Assembly: GCA_963704455.1 (NCBI GenBank)
Contig: OY969905.1
Location: 1,612,001 to 1,676,000, forward strand
Direction: 5' to 3'
Length of the DNA stretch: 64,000 bases
Source: DASTCZ01 sp963704455
GTDB lineage: Bacteria > Acidobacteriota > Terriglobia > Acidiferrales > UBA7541
The notes under the pieces are model-generated. The model had not been told where the DNA came from, made no database searches, and saw only the letters and a program-made list of their open reading frames with translations. Within the stretch, counting starts at the first letter, position 1; each line of letters begins with the position of its first letter. A program made the translations under genes and the position numbers. Positions 17,239-26,400 of this stretch are shown here, one piece after another.

Positions 17239-17272
17239 TTGACCTTATCACCTGAATTGGCTAATATAGCCA
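17239..17272 (+). promoter_or_regulatory. Promoter and palindromic operator of the Phd/zeta module
   Basis: TTGACC at 17239-17244 and TAATAT at 17262-17267 are separated by exactly 17 bp. The -10 box is embedded in a perfect inverted repeat, TGGCTA-ATA-TAGCCA, at 17258-17272. GAGGAG and the TTG start follow at once. Placement of a palindrome over the -10 element fits autorepression by a Phd/YefM-type antitoxin, which is the usual control of such modules. Confidence 0.7.
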
Positions 17273-17288
17273 TTGAGGAGATAAACCC

Positions 17289-17657
17289 TTGAAAGCCTCC
17301 AATGCACGCAAGACCCGCTCCCTTCTCGCGAACCACGAGGCATTCGTTCCCATGTCTTCCATCACTGCCACCGAGGCCAAGAATGAGTTTGGCCGCATCC
17401 TTGAAACAGTTATTCGAGGCGGTAGGGTGATCATTACCAGACACGATGCTCCAAAGGCGGTTTTGATTTCCGTGGAAGAGTTCAACAGTCTCTCGCAGGC
17501 CCCAACGGCAAGACTCAACGCCCTCAGTGGCGAATTCGATGCGCTTCTCGCCAGGATGCAGACTCCAAGATCTCGAGCAGGGATGCGCGCGGCCTTCAAT
17601 GCTACACCGCAGCAATTGGGAAAAGCGGCGGTGGCAGCCGCCCGCAAGCGCAGTTAA
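17289..17657 (+). CDS. Phd/YefM-family antitoxin
   Basis: The 122-residue protein has the Phd/YefM fold core: SSITATEAKNEFGRILETV, then a beta hairpin GGRVIITRHDAPKAVLISVEEF. This core dimerises and binds operator DNA; the C-terminal tail would neutralise a toxin. The TTG start at 17289 is supported by GAGGAG 8 bp upstream. An ATG at 17352, which begins just at the conserved core, has no ribosome site. The zeta-like gene follows 11 bp after the stop, so the two form a module. The pairing is unusual because Phd antitoxins normally accompany Doc or RelE/YoeB toxins, while zeta toxins normally pair with epsilon. Confidence 0.85.
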   Translation: MKASNARKTRSLLANHEAFVPMSSITATEAKNEFGRILETVIRGGRVIITRHDAPKAVLISVEEFNSLSQAPTARLNALSGEFDALLARMQTPRSRAGMRAAFNATPQQLGKAAVAAARKRS

Positions 17658-17668
17658 CGCGGCCCTCA

Positions 17669-18298
17669 ATGTCCTGTATCTACGTCTTGGCGGGTACGAA
17701 TGGTGGTGGAAAAAGCAGCGTCGCGGGCGCAATGTTCATGCAAGAAGGGGTTGAGTTCTACAATCCGGATGAAGCCGCGAAGCTCTTCCGAGCCGCCGAT
17801 CCCGTCATCACCCAATTCGAAGCGAATAGCAAGGCTTGGATCGAGGGTGCTCGTCTTCTCCAACGCGCCATTTCGGATCGCCTCGACTTCGCGTTTGAGA
17901 CGACACTCGGTGGCAGAACGATCACTGCTCTACTCGATTCGGCCCTGTCAGCGGGAATCGAAGTCCGCGTTTGGTATGTTGCCTTAAGATCCTCCGGTCT
18001 ACATATTGGGCGGGTCCGCTCCCGTGTTGCTCTTGGCGGCCACGATATTCCACCCGAACAAATTCGCGCACGCTATGACAGCAGCCGTCTGAATCTGATA
18101 CATCTCCTTCCTCGTCTGACTGAGCTTCGGGTCTATGACAACAGCGAGGAAGCCGATCCGCGCACCGGTGCAAGCCCTCATCCAATGCTAATTCTTCATA
18201 TGTCTGACGGCAAAGTAGTTGCCACTTGCGATCTCCCCGCCGCTCCAGACTGGACCAAACCAATACTCGCTGCGGCCCTAAAATCTCCCCAAAATTGA
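17669..18298 (+). CDS. Zeta toxin-family P-loop kinase
   Basis: This 209-residue protein has an N-terminal P-loop AGTNGGGKSSVAG (residues 8-20), an NPDEAA segment near 32 and the FAFETTLGGR motif near 74. Together these are characteristic of zeta/PezT-like kinases, which phosphorylate UDP-N-acetylglucosamine and block wall synthesis. A later RVALGGHDIPPEQIRARYD segment also matches many chromosomal zeta-like ATPases. It is encoded 11 bp downstream of a Phd-type antitoxin, with no ribosome site of note, so translation may depend on the antitoxin gene. Toxicity is inferred; many chromosomal homologues are untested. Confidence 0.8.
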   Translation: MSCIYVLAGTNGGGKSSVAGAMFMQEGVEFYNPDEAAKLFRAADPVITQFEANSKAWIEGARLLQRAISDRLDFAFETTLGGRTITALLDSALSAGIEVRVWYVALRSSGLHIGRVRSRVALGGHDIPPEQIRARYDSSRLNLIHLLPRLTELRVYDNSEEADPRTGASPHPMLILHMSDGKVVATCDLPAAPDWTKPILAAALKSPQN

Positions 18299-18361
18299 TA
18301 TCATGGTGCATGCAGGAACTTGGCAAAGGTCTTTTCGTTTTGCTTCGCGAGTCACTTGAGT

Positions 18362-18745
18362 ATGTCCGTCACCTTTTCCACCGTCCGCCAAGTCGCCCTC
18401 TCCCTCGACGGCGTCGAGGAGGTCAGCTCCTATGGCACTCCCGGTTTCAAAGTCCGCGGCGCGCTCTTCGCCCGCTTCCATCAAGACGGCAAATCCCTTG
18501 TCGTCCGCATGGACATTGACAAGCGCGATGACATGATCGCCGCCGACCCCGACACTTACTTCATCACGGATCACTATCTGCATTACCCCTGGATCCTCGT
18601 CCGCGTCGCAAGGATCCAGACCGAGGCCCTGCGCGACCTCCTCCTCAGCGCCCAACGCTCCGCCGCCGCAGCAGCCGCCAAGCCCCCAACCAAGCGCCGA
18701 AGGCCCACCCTTCATCCCGCCCCTCGCCCCAAGCCTCGCCGGTAA
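18362..18745 (+). CDS. MmcQ/YjbR family protein
   Basis: The 127-residue protein fits the MmcQ/YjbR family of small CyaY-like-fold proteins. The family pattern is visible: an N-terminal helix VRQVALSLDGVEE, a strand-rich middle FKVRGALFARFHQDGKSLVVRMD, and PWILVRVARI before the last helix LRDLLLSA. The C-terminus is a basic Pro/Arg/Lys-rich tail of about 25 residues, longer than usual. The ATG at 18362 is preferred over an upstream start at 18320, because the family N-terminus begins SVTFSTVRQVAL. The molecular role of the family is not settled; DNA binding has been suggested for some members. Confidence 0.8.
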   Translation: MSVTFSTVRQVALSLDGVEEVSSYGTPGFKVRGALFARFHQDGKSLVVRMDIDKRDDMIAADPDTYFITDHYLHYPWILVRVARIQTEALRDLLLSAQRSAAAAAAKPPTKRRRPTLHPAPRPKPRR

Positions 18746-18792
18746 AGCCCGTCGCAATGCCCTACCGTGTAAATTTTTCCCCCAGAATTCTA

Positions 18793-18822
18793 TTGACACC
18801 GCCGGTAACTCTATGGTAATCT
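18793..18822 (+). promoter_or_regulatory. Sigma70-like promoter upstream of the repeat cluster
   Basis: TTGACA at 18793-18798 and TAATCT at 18817-18822 are 18 bp apart. A transcript from here would begin near 18829, run through the repeat cluster and reach the fucosidase genes at 19205. The leader would be about 375 bases long. Its use is inferred from the sequence match only. Confidence 0.5.
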
Positions 18823-18863
18823 GCAGCGCAGATTGCGACGCCCGTTTCGAATTCAGTTCCAAA

Positions 18864-18950
18864 ATGGGAAACCTGCCTGCATGTAGGCACGGAGTCGCCC
18901 CTGCCGAAAGCGAGAATTACTCTTATTTGAGCCACCTCGTAAGAGTATGA
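18864..18950 (+). other. Possible 28-residue small ORF leading into the first repeat
   Basis: An ATG at 18864 opens 28 codons (begins MGNLPACRHGVAP) and stops at TGA 18948-18950, inside the first 25-bp repeat. It lies 35-40 bases after the predicted start of the promoter at 18793-18822. No ribosome-binding site is visible and the length is too short to judge coding bias. It could equally be part of a non-coding mobile or regulatory element. Confidence 0.2.
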
Positions 18951-19126
18951 TTCTAAACGACTTTAAGTCCTTTAGGCGCACACTCTTACATGCCAATTCT
19001 TCAGCGACATCGTAAGTGATTGAATCCATTATGTTTAGTTTACCAAATCGGAATACAAGTAAGTCCTTTAGAATCACACTCTTACCGCACTCTGTTGCCG
19101 TAAGTCGTTTAGAATCACACTCTTAC
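18939..19126. repeat. Cluster of four 25-bp repeats, one inverted against three direct
   Basis: The unit starts AAGTC(C/G)TTTAGAATC and ends ACTCTTAC. Direct copies lie at 18965-18989, 19061-19085 and 19102-19126. An inverted copy lies at 18939-18963, one base from the first direct copy, so the two can fold into a 25-bp imperfect hairpin with 5 mismatches. The third and fourth copies differ at a single base. Start-to-start spacings are 96 and 41 bp, unlike CRISPR. The whole 459-bp gap (18746-19204) holds no supported gene apart from the small ORF and promoter listed. It is more A+T-rich than its surroundings, which suggests an inserted REP-like or miniature mobile element, or a regulator-binding array. 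Confidence 0.85.
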
Positions 19127-19204
19127 AAAAAGATAGGGGGTGGGGGGTATCGCCCCATTGAGAACCAGTCACTTGCGGCTCCGATTGGGGTATCATCCGC
19201 CGCT

Positions 19205-20572
19205 ATGAGGAACCGCTTCGCAATTATCGCCCTCCCCTTCTTGGTTGCCGTGGCCGCCACCGTCGCGGCTCAGAGCTTCACCGACATCAAGCCCAGCCCG
19301 CAGCAGTCGGCCTGGCAGGACCTCGAAATCGGCGTCCTCATCCACTTCGGGCCGAACTCTTTCATGGCCCGCGAATGGGGCGACGGCGCCGCCGATCCGA
19401 AAGTTTTCAATCCAACGCAGTTTGATCCCGCACAGTGGGTTGCCGCCGCGAAATCTGCCGGAGCAAATTATCTCGTCTTCGTCGCAAAGCATCATGACGG
19501 CTTCTGCCTCTGGCCTACCGGCCAGACCGATTACAGCGTGAAGTCCAGTCCCTGGCGCGATGGCCGCGGCGACGCCGTCCGCGATGTTTCAAACGCCGTT
19601 CGCAAAGCCGGAATGAAATTCGGCGTCTATCTCTCGCCGTGGGATCGTCACGAGCCGTCTTACAAGGACAGCAAGAAATATGACGACCACTACGTCGCGC
19701 AACTCATCGAACTCACTTCGCGCTATGGCCCGCTCGAAGAATTCTGGCTCGATGGCGCCGGCAGTGAGGGCCACGTCTACGACTTCGATCGTTACGTTTC
19801 CCAGTTGCGTGTCTATCAGCCGAACGCGCTCGTCTTCGCCGACGCGGCGCTCCTGAAATATGACGACATTCGCTGGGTCGGCAACGAGAGCGGCTTCGCA
19901 TCGGAGGAGAATTGGAACGTGCTCGACCTGCACGGCTATCTGCGCTGGCGCCCCGCCGAAGCCGACACGCCCCTGCGCAAAGATCACTGGTTCTGGCATC
20001 CGAATGACGAAAAAAGTTTAAAGTCCGTCGCCGAACTTCTAGATACATACGAAAAGACCGTCGGCCGCGGCGCGCAACTCATGCTCGGTCTCGCTCCCGA
20101 TAGCCGCGGTCTGCTCCCCGATTCCGATGTGCAGCGCCTCGCCGAATTCGGCGATGTCGTCCGCGACATCTACGGCCCGGACAAAAATCTCGCCCGCAAT
20201 GCGGCCATCACGAATGCCGCCGCCGCAAACGATGGTGACCCGGACACTTTTTGGAGTGCTCCGCAAGACGCCCGCTCCGCCACGCTCAACTTTGCTTTTG
20301 AAACGCCGATCACCATTGATCGCGCGCTCACCATGGAATGGCTCGGCGATGGCCAGCAAATCGAGAAGTATGCAATCGAAGCGATGGTTGAAAATAAATG
20401 GACGACGCTCTACACCGGCACATCCATCGGCCACAAGAAAATTGATAAGTTCGCGCGCACAACCACGGACCGCGTCCGCCTCGTCATAATTTCCGCGGCC
20501 GCGCCGCCGCGCATCCGCGAATTCCAACTCTTCGACGGCGCCGCTGCCGAAGCCGCTCTGAAAAAACAATGA
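19205..20572 (+). CDS. Secreted alpha-L-fucosidase (GH29) with C-terminal discoidin-like domain
   Basis: The 455-residue protein begins with a signal peptide (MRNRFAIIALPFLVAVAATVAAQ, quoted here in two parts: MRNRFAIIALPFLVAV / AATVAAQ). The GH29 barrel follows: HFGPNSF near 48, the histidine pair AKHHDGFCLWP at about 94-104, and LEEFWLDGAGSEGH with the likely nucleophile Asp183. From about residue 340, ARNAAITNAAAANDGDPDTFW and LTMEWLGDGQQIEKYAIE resemble an F5/8 type C (discoidin) carbohydrate-binding domain. The enzyme would remove fucose from plant or microbial glycans in the periplasm or outside. The ATG at 19205 is chosen because it starts the signal peptide. The frame opens earlier, but through the repeats. 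The second fucosidase gene overlaps its stop by 4 bp. Confidence 0.9.
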   Translation: MRNRFAIIALPFLVAVAATVAAQSFTDIKPSPQQSAWQDLEIGVLIHFGPNSFMAREWGDGAADPKVFNPTQFDPAQWVAAAKSAGANYLVFVAKHHDGFCLWPTGQTDYSVKSSPWRDGRGDAVRDVSNAVRKAGMKFGVYLSPWDRHEPSYKDSKKYDDHYVAQLIELTSRYGPLEEFWLDGAGSEGHVYDFDRYVSQLRVYQPNALVFADAALLKYDDIRWVGNESGFASEENWNVLDLHGYLRWRPAEADTPLRKDHWFWHPNDEKSLKSVAELLDTYEKTVGRGAQLMLGLAPDSRGLLPDSDVQRLAEFGDVVRDIYGPDKNLARNAAITNAAAANDGDPDTFWSAPQDARSATLNFAFETPITIDRALTMEWLGDGQQIEKYAIEAMVENKWTTLYTGTSIGHKKIDKFARTTTDRVRLVIISAAAPPRIREFQLFDGAAAEAALKKQ

Positions 20573-22179
20573 TCACGCGCCGAAAAGCAATGCAACTTCT
20601 TGCAAGCGCCATGCCTGCGGCTCTCGCCGCTCGCTTAGCCCGCGCGTTGCCGTTCTTCGGTCAGGCTGCGACCTTCCCCAATTTTCGAATTGCCGATGGC
20701 CCGTTTAAAGGCACCCTTGAATCGTTGTCGCACTATGTAATTCCCGAATGGTTTGGTAAAGCTAAGTTCGGAATCTGGGCACACTGGGGACCGCAGTCCG
20801 CCGCCGAAGCCGGCGATTGGTACGCGCGCAACATCTACATCCAGGGTTCGCGCCAGAACAAATATCACGTCGAACATTACGGCCATCCCTCGAATTTCGG
20901 CCACAAAGATTTGATCCCAACCTGGAAGGGCGACAAATTTGACCCTGACTTTCTCATGGGTCTCTACAAAAAGGCCGGCGCGAAATATTTCATGAGCATG
21001 GGCGTGCACCATGACAACTTCGATCTCTGGAATTCAAAGCACACGCGCTGGAACTCCGTGAACATGGGCCCGAAGAAAGATATTGTCGGACTGTGGCGCG
21101 ATGCCGCTCGAAAACACGAGTTGCCTTTTGGAGTGAGCGATCATCTCTGGATCAGTTACAAATGGTTCGGTGTAAGCCATCGCAGCGATAAAGATGGCCC
21201 GCTCGCTGGTGTCCCATACGACGGAGCCGACCCGAAATTCGCGGACCTCTATCACGATTACAGCGAACTCATCGCGATACCTCCGGTGGATTTCGGTTGG
21301 AACGAAGTCGGCATCCCGGAAACTTGGAAGCGACATTGGTTCCTGCGCATCAAGGATCTGGTTGACCATTACCAGCCGGACATGATCTACAGCGACGGCA
21401 ATATCCAGTTTGAGGGCTACGGCCTGGGCCTCGTCGCGCACCTCTACAACACCAGCGCGGCCCGGCACGCAGGCTTGTGCGATGCCGTTTTCACCAGCAA
21501 GCGCCGAGAGGATTCCGATGCTGGGATTTGTGTCCTCGATGTGGAGCGCGGCCTCGTGGACAGTATCTGGCCACGCCCTTTTCAAACCGACACTTGCATC
21601 GGCGATTGGCACTACAACCGCGACATCACCTATAAGACTCCCAAGCGCGTGATTGACATGCTCGTGGACGTCGTCAGCCGCAACGGCAACTTGATGCTCA
21701 ATTTTCCTTTGCCGAACAGTGGAATGCTGGATGACCGCGAGATGCACATTCTCAACGAGATTACAAAATGGATGGACATCAATGGTAGTTCACTCTACGG
21801 AACGGAACCCTGGGGAATATTTGGATCCGGCCCGGCCACGCAAATTGCGCCCGGCTCCGCCAGCTTCAATGAAAGCAATCGCAAAGACCTTACGTTTGAC
21901 GATGTCCGCTTCACGAGGACCCGATCTCATCTGAATGTATTTGTGATGGGCTGGCCTGACCGTGGATCTCCAATGGAAAAAGTTATACCCGAATTGGGAG
22001 CCAAAAGCCCTTACGTGTCATCAAAGATTAGGTATGTCTCCATTCTCGACCGTGGCGAACTCAAAACAGTGAAGTGGGTTCAGGACGACTCTGCACTGCG
22101 GATCCAGTTGCCGGAAGAAAAACCATCCGAGTACGCGGTGTGCTTTCAAGTGATCGGGGCGTTTCCGGACGTCGTATAA
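20569..22179 (+). CDS. Exported alpha-L-fucosidase (GH29), second copy
   Basis: This 536-residue protein is a more distant GH29 member. It starts with an Arg-Arg leader (MITRRKAMQLLASAMPAALA) resembling a Tat signal, though the consensus is incomplete. The barrel motifs are FGIWAHWGPQS near 65, MGVHHDNFDLW near 144 and PDMIYSDGN near 270, with Asp in YSDG as the probable nucleophile. LMLNFPLPNSGMLDD near 368 is a typical late GH29 segment. It starts within the stop of the first fucosidase gene (ATGA), so they are translated together. The two proteins are dissimilar enough that different linkages or acceptors are likely, rather than simple duplication. Its end lies 16 bp from the convergent efflux adaptor gene. 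Confidence 0.88.
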   Translation: MITRRKAMQLLASAMPAALAARLARALPFFGQAATFPNFRIADGPFKGTLESLSHYVIPEWFGKAKFGIWAHWGPQSAAEAGDWYARNIYIQGSRQNKYHVEHYGHPSNFGHKDLIPTWKGDKFDPDFLMGLYKKAGAKYFMSMGVHHDNFDLWNSKHTRWNSVNMGPKKDIVGLWRDAARKHELPFGVSDHLWISYKWFGVSHRSDKDGPLAGVPYDGADPKFADLYHDYSELIAIPPVDFGWNEVGIPETWKRHWFLRIKDLVDHYQPDMIYSDGNIQFEGYGLGLVAHLYNTSAARHAGLCDAVFTSKRREDSDAGICVLDVERGLVDSIWPRPFQTDTCIGDWHYNRDITYKTPKRVIDMLVDVVSRNGNLMLNFPLPNSGMLDDREMHILNEITKWMDINGSSLYGTEPWGIFGSGPATQIAPGSASFNESNRKDLTFDDVRFTRTRSHLNVFVMGWPDRGSPMEKVIPELGAKSPYVSSKIRYVSILDRGELKTVKWVQDDSALRIQLPEEKPSEYAVCFQVIGAFPDVV

Positions 22180-22195
22180 GTAAAGCGATTCATCG

Positions 22196-23425
22196 CTAGG
22201 ATTTGCCCCCGGTTGGTTGCCGAAATTTTAGCGGAGTGCCCGGGCGAATCGCGTCTGTCGCGCGCAAAACAACTTGGTCGCTGTCTTTCAAATCGCCGAA
22301 AACTTCGACGAGCGTCCCGGAAGCGGTCGTAATACTTGCGCCGGCTTTGACGTCAACCCATTCGGCTTTGCCAGCGTTCGCGCCGGCTAACGGAATGCGG
22401 ATCACGAATGTCCTCTCCTGGTTCGTTGCGATCGCCGATTGCGGAACGAAATTGGACGGCGTTGCGCGTCGCACCGGCCATTGCACCTGGCAGAAAGACC
22501 CCGGCGTCAGCTTTCCCGCGGCGTTCGATACTTCGAGTTCGACCGGCATCGTCCGAGTCTTCTCGTCAATCGCGTGGGAGACGCGCGCGACCGGCGCCTG
22601 AAACGTCTCGGTCGGAAACGCGGGGACGGTGAATTTGATCTGCGCGCCCTGCGGCACGTTTGCGACATCGGTTTCCGGCACGGGCACGACGAGCCGCAGC
22701 CGCCCGAGCATTTCGATGCGCACCATTGGTGAGCTCGCCTGCGTACCCGATTGCGCGCCGCTCGCGGGCCCGACGAGCGCGCCGGGATGGACGTTGCGCT
22801 CCGTTACAATGCCGTCAAATGGTGCAGTGATTCGCAGATAATTTTCTATTTGCGCGACTGAATCGCGCGCGGAGCGCGCGGCAGCAACGCCGCCTTCCAG
22901 CGCTGCGACGCCCGCGCGGTCCGCGTCCGCGGCCTTGGATGCAATTTGCAAATCGTTGCCCGCAACAACGCCGGGAGTTTTCGCGGCGGCCGAAAGCCGC
23001 TCATAGGTGCCCTGATCCGCGGCGAATTTTGCCTGCGCCACACCAAGTTGCATTTGCGCTGCCTGCAATTTCGATTCGGCTTCCGCGCGCTGTGCGACCA
23101 ATTCCGGAGCCTCGAGCTGCGCGATCTCTTCGTCTTGCTTCACGCGAGATCCGCGATCTACGCTGATCCATTTAACGTATCCAGTGACTTTCGGATAGAT
23201 GGCGACCATTTCGTAGGGAGTCAGTTCGCCCGGCAGCGTCACGACAGTGTCCAGTTTTTGCGTGGCGACCTTGACGACATCCACGTCGGTTGGCGCATTG
23301 CTGGCCTGCGGGTTCGCGCCCGGCGCTGGCGCATTGCTCTCCGAGCCGCAGCCGCTGGTCATGACGCCACTCGCGGCAAATGCGAGCAGCGGAGTGATTA
23401 TCAATATGCGTTGTATTTGTTTCAT
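22196..23425 (-). CDS. RND efflux periplasmic adaptor lipoprotein (HlyD/MexA family)
   Basis: The 409-residue protein begins MKQIQRILIITPLLAFAASG and reaches a Cys at about 26 (VMTSGCGSES), consistent with a lipoprotein signal. The membrane-fusion architecture follows. There is a beta-barrel and lipoyl half (GYVKWISVDRGSRVKQDEEIAQLEAPEL, key part VDRGSRVKQDE), a coiled-coil hairpin rich in Ala, Glu and Gln (about 90-170), then TAPFDGIVTERNVHPGALV. It would link the RND pump to a TolC-type duct. The ATG at 23425 has TGGAG 7 bp before it; an upstream ATG at 23464 lacks support and precedes the signal. It is the last gene of the padR-tolC-RND-adaptor operon. Confidence 0.9.
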   Translation of the reverse strand: MKQIQRILIITPLLAFAASGVMTSGCGSESNAPAPGANPQASNAPTDVDVVKVATQKLDTVVTLPGELTPYEMVAIYPKVTGYVKWISVDRGSRVKQDEEIAQLEAPELVAQRAEAESKLQAAQMQLGVAQAKFAADQGTYERLSAAAKTPGVVAGNDLQIASKAADADRAGVAALEGGVAAARSARDSVAQIENYLRITAPFDGIVTERNVHPGALVGPASGAQSGTQASSPMVRIEMLGRLRLVVPVPETDVANVPQGAQIKFTVPAFPTETFQAPVARVSHAIDEKTRTMPVELEVSNAAGKLTPGSFCQVQWPVRRATPSNFVPQSAIATNQERTFVIRIPLAGANAGKAEWVDVKAGASITTASGTLVEVFGDLKDSDQVVLRATDAIRPGTPLKFRQPTGGKS

Positions 23426-23441
23426 TGCGCGGCTCCAGTCA

Positions 23442-26400
23442 TCACGAAACTTTCCCGGCGCCATCAGAGTACTTGCTCGCGGGGTCGTCGGGATCCAGAG
23501 AACCCGAATCGATCCTCGCTCGCGCCTGAACTATTCCGAAAACCGACGGCAGAATGATTAATGTCGCTAGTGTTGCGAACAGCAGTCCACCGATGACGGC
23601 GCGAGCGAGCGGCGCTGTTGCTTCGTTGACGAGCGCCATCGGAATCATTCCAACGATCATCGCGAGGCTGGTCATTAATATGGGCCGCAGGCGCGTTTGT
23701 GCGGCGCGGATTGCAGCGTCCGCCGATGTCACACCTTCGCGGCGAAAGCGTTCGGCGAATGTAACCAACAAGATGGAGTTTGCGAGTGCGACGCCGATCG
23801 CGAGAATCGCGCCCATGAAAGATTGCACGTTGACGGAGGTGCTGGTGGCAACGAGCGCGACGATCACTCCGCAAACCACCGCAGGAACCGAGGAGAGCGC
23901 CACCAGTGAAAGGCTCAACGATTCAAAGTTAGCCGCAAGCAAAAGAAAGACAGCGACAACGGAAACTCCCAGCCCAATCGCCAGATTTCCAAAGGTGTCG
24001 CGCATCGGGGCAATCTGCCCGCGCTCCAGCACGGTGACGCCGCGCGGCGGATCTCCGGCTCGCGCAATCGCTCGATCTATCTCTGTGGCGGCGCGCCCCA
24101 GGTCGGAGCCCGCGACATTGGCGGAAAGAGTGACCATGAACTGCCCATTCACGCGGTCGTATTCTCCGATTACATTTCCATAACTTGTTTTCGCCACATC
24201 ACTGAGTAGTGGAAAAGGAGAGCCGCCGGGGGTGACAGGAATGTTTGCGACGTCTTCCTTGGAACTGATTCGAGGCTGCGGGATCTGAACCTGCACCTGA
24301 TACGAAACTCCAGTGCGCTGGTCCGCCCAATAATTTGGCGTAACGAAACGGCTCGACGACGTCGCGGCGACGACGGATCTGCCCACTTGTTCGACCGTAA
24401 CACCCAGTTGGCCCGCGAGCGCGCGATCCACGTTCACATTAATGCTCGGATAATCGAGCGATTGTTCGTACTGCAAATCACGAAGAGAACTGATGCCTCC
24501 AAGTTGAGCGCGGATTTTCTCGGCAAAAGCGCGGTCCGTGGCGAGATCGCCTCCGACTATGGCGACCTCGACGGGCGTAGGCGCGCCAAAGTTCATGATC
24601 TGGCTGACGATGTCGGCGGGCTGAAAGGAGAATTCACAACCAGGAAATTTCGGCGGCAGAGATTTTCTCAAATCATCCTCGAGTTTATCGATGGAAATGT
24701 TTGCGCCGGGCTTGAGGCCCACATTCATCACAGCGTCCTGTGGCCCGCTGGTCCAGAGATAAACCGTGTTTATCGGATAACTTGATCCCTGTAGGCCGAC
24801 GTAGCCCAGGGTGATGGAAACATTTTCCGGTCCGGCGGCACGGCTAATGCCATCGAGCACTTGCGTGACAAGCTGCTCGGTGGTTGCCACGCGAGTACCT
24901 GCCGGTGCGCGAAATCGCAACTGGAATTGTCCGGCGGCCGCGCGTGGGAAAAGTTCGCGTTTTGCGAGAGAGCCTACGCCAAAGATGACCGCCGCCGCGG
25001 CCAGCACATAAACCGCGACCAGGGCAATTCGGAAGGGCATAAGAAATTCGAGGACGCGGCCAAGCCGATTTCGCACGCGGTCAAACCGGGTTGGGCCGCC
25101 GCCTTCGTTGTGTTTTGGCGATTTTAGGAGCCAAACGCACATCACCGGCACAAGCGATCCTGAGAGCAGATAGGAAGCGGCCATCGAGAAGCCGACGGCA
25201 AGCGAAAGCGGCACGAAAAGAGATTGAGCGACCCCGGTCATGAAAAACGACGGCACGAACACAGCGAGGATGCAAAGCATCGAGAGAAAACGCGGAATCA
25301 CCGTTCGCCGCGTTGCGTCAATCACCGCGCGCGCTTTCGTATTCGCTTCACCCAGGCTCACGTGAATGTTTTCGATTTCTACGGTGGCCTCATCCACCAG
25401 AACGCCCACCGCCAGAGCCAAACCACCGAGCGTCATGATGTTGATGGTTTGGCCCGCTGCCCAAAGCGCGACGACTGCGGTGAGCAACGCCAGCGGAATC
25501 GTGGTGATTACGATGAGTGAGCTGCGCCAGTCACCAAGGAACAGAAAGACCATCAGCCCAACCAGCAGAGCGCCGAGCGACCCTTCGCGGACAACAGACA
25601 ACAATGCGCCTCTGACATAACCCGACTGGTCAAATTCGTAAGTGATTTCGATATCCTGCGGCACGAGAGTTTGAAATCGCGAGATGCTTTCCTTCACCTG
25701 TTTTACAACGCTCAGCGTGGAAAATGTCGGCCGCTTGGTGACGGGGATGTAAACGGCGCGGCGCCCATTCACCAGCGCGTATCCGGCAAGTATGTCCGTC
25801 GAATCGTCAACAGTGCCAACGTCCCGGACAAAAACAGTTGGGCCTGAACCGGTGCGCAACGGCAAATCGAGCAGTTCCTTGTAATTGGGGACAACAGAAT
25901 TCATTGGGACAATTCGCTGCAAATCACCAGTGTCCACCGTGCCCGCGGGCATGATGATATTTCCGGAACTGATCGCTTTCACAACGTCATCCGGCGACAT
26001 GTTGTATGCCTTCAAGCGATCTGGATTGACGTTGATGACGATGGTCCGTTGATTTCCACCGAAGGGCGGCGGCGAAGTGACGCCGGGCAGCGTTGCGAAG
26101 ACGGGGCGCACGCGGTTGAGGGCGAGATCCTGGATTTCGCCAACGCTCCGCGTCTTGCTGGAAAAAACCAGATAGCCGACGGGAACGGTCCCGGCGTCAA
26201 AGCGCACGACGAATGGCGAAACGGTCCCGGGCGGCATAAACGCCCGGGCGCGATTCACGTAGGAGATCGTTTGCGCCAACGCCTGGCTCATATCCGTGCC
26301 GGGGTGAAACGTAAGTTTGAGGAGGCCCGCGCCCTGGATGGATTTTGATTCGACGCTTTCAATTCCGTTGATGTAGAGGAAGTGATATTCGTAGTAGTAG

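Noticed and set aside
18939..19126. CRISPR array interpretation of the 25-bp repeats
   Set aside because: One copy is inverted, spacings are 1, 71 and 16 bp rather than uniform, and no cas gene is present.
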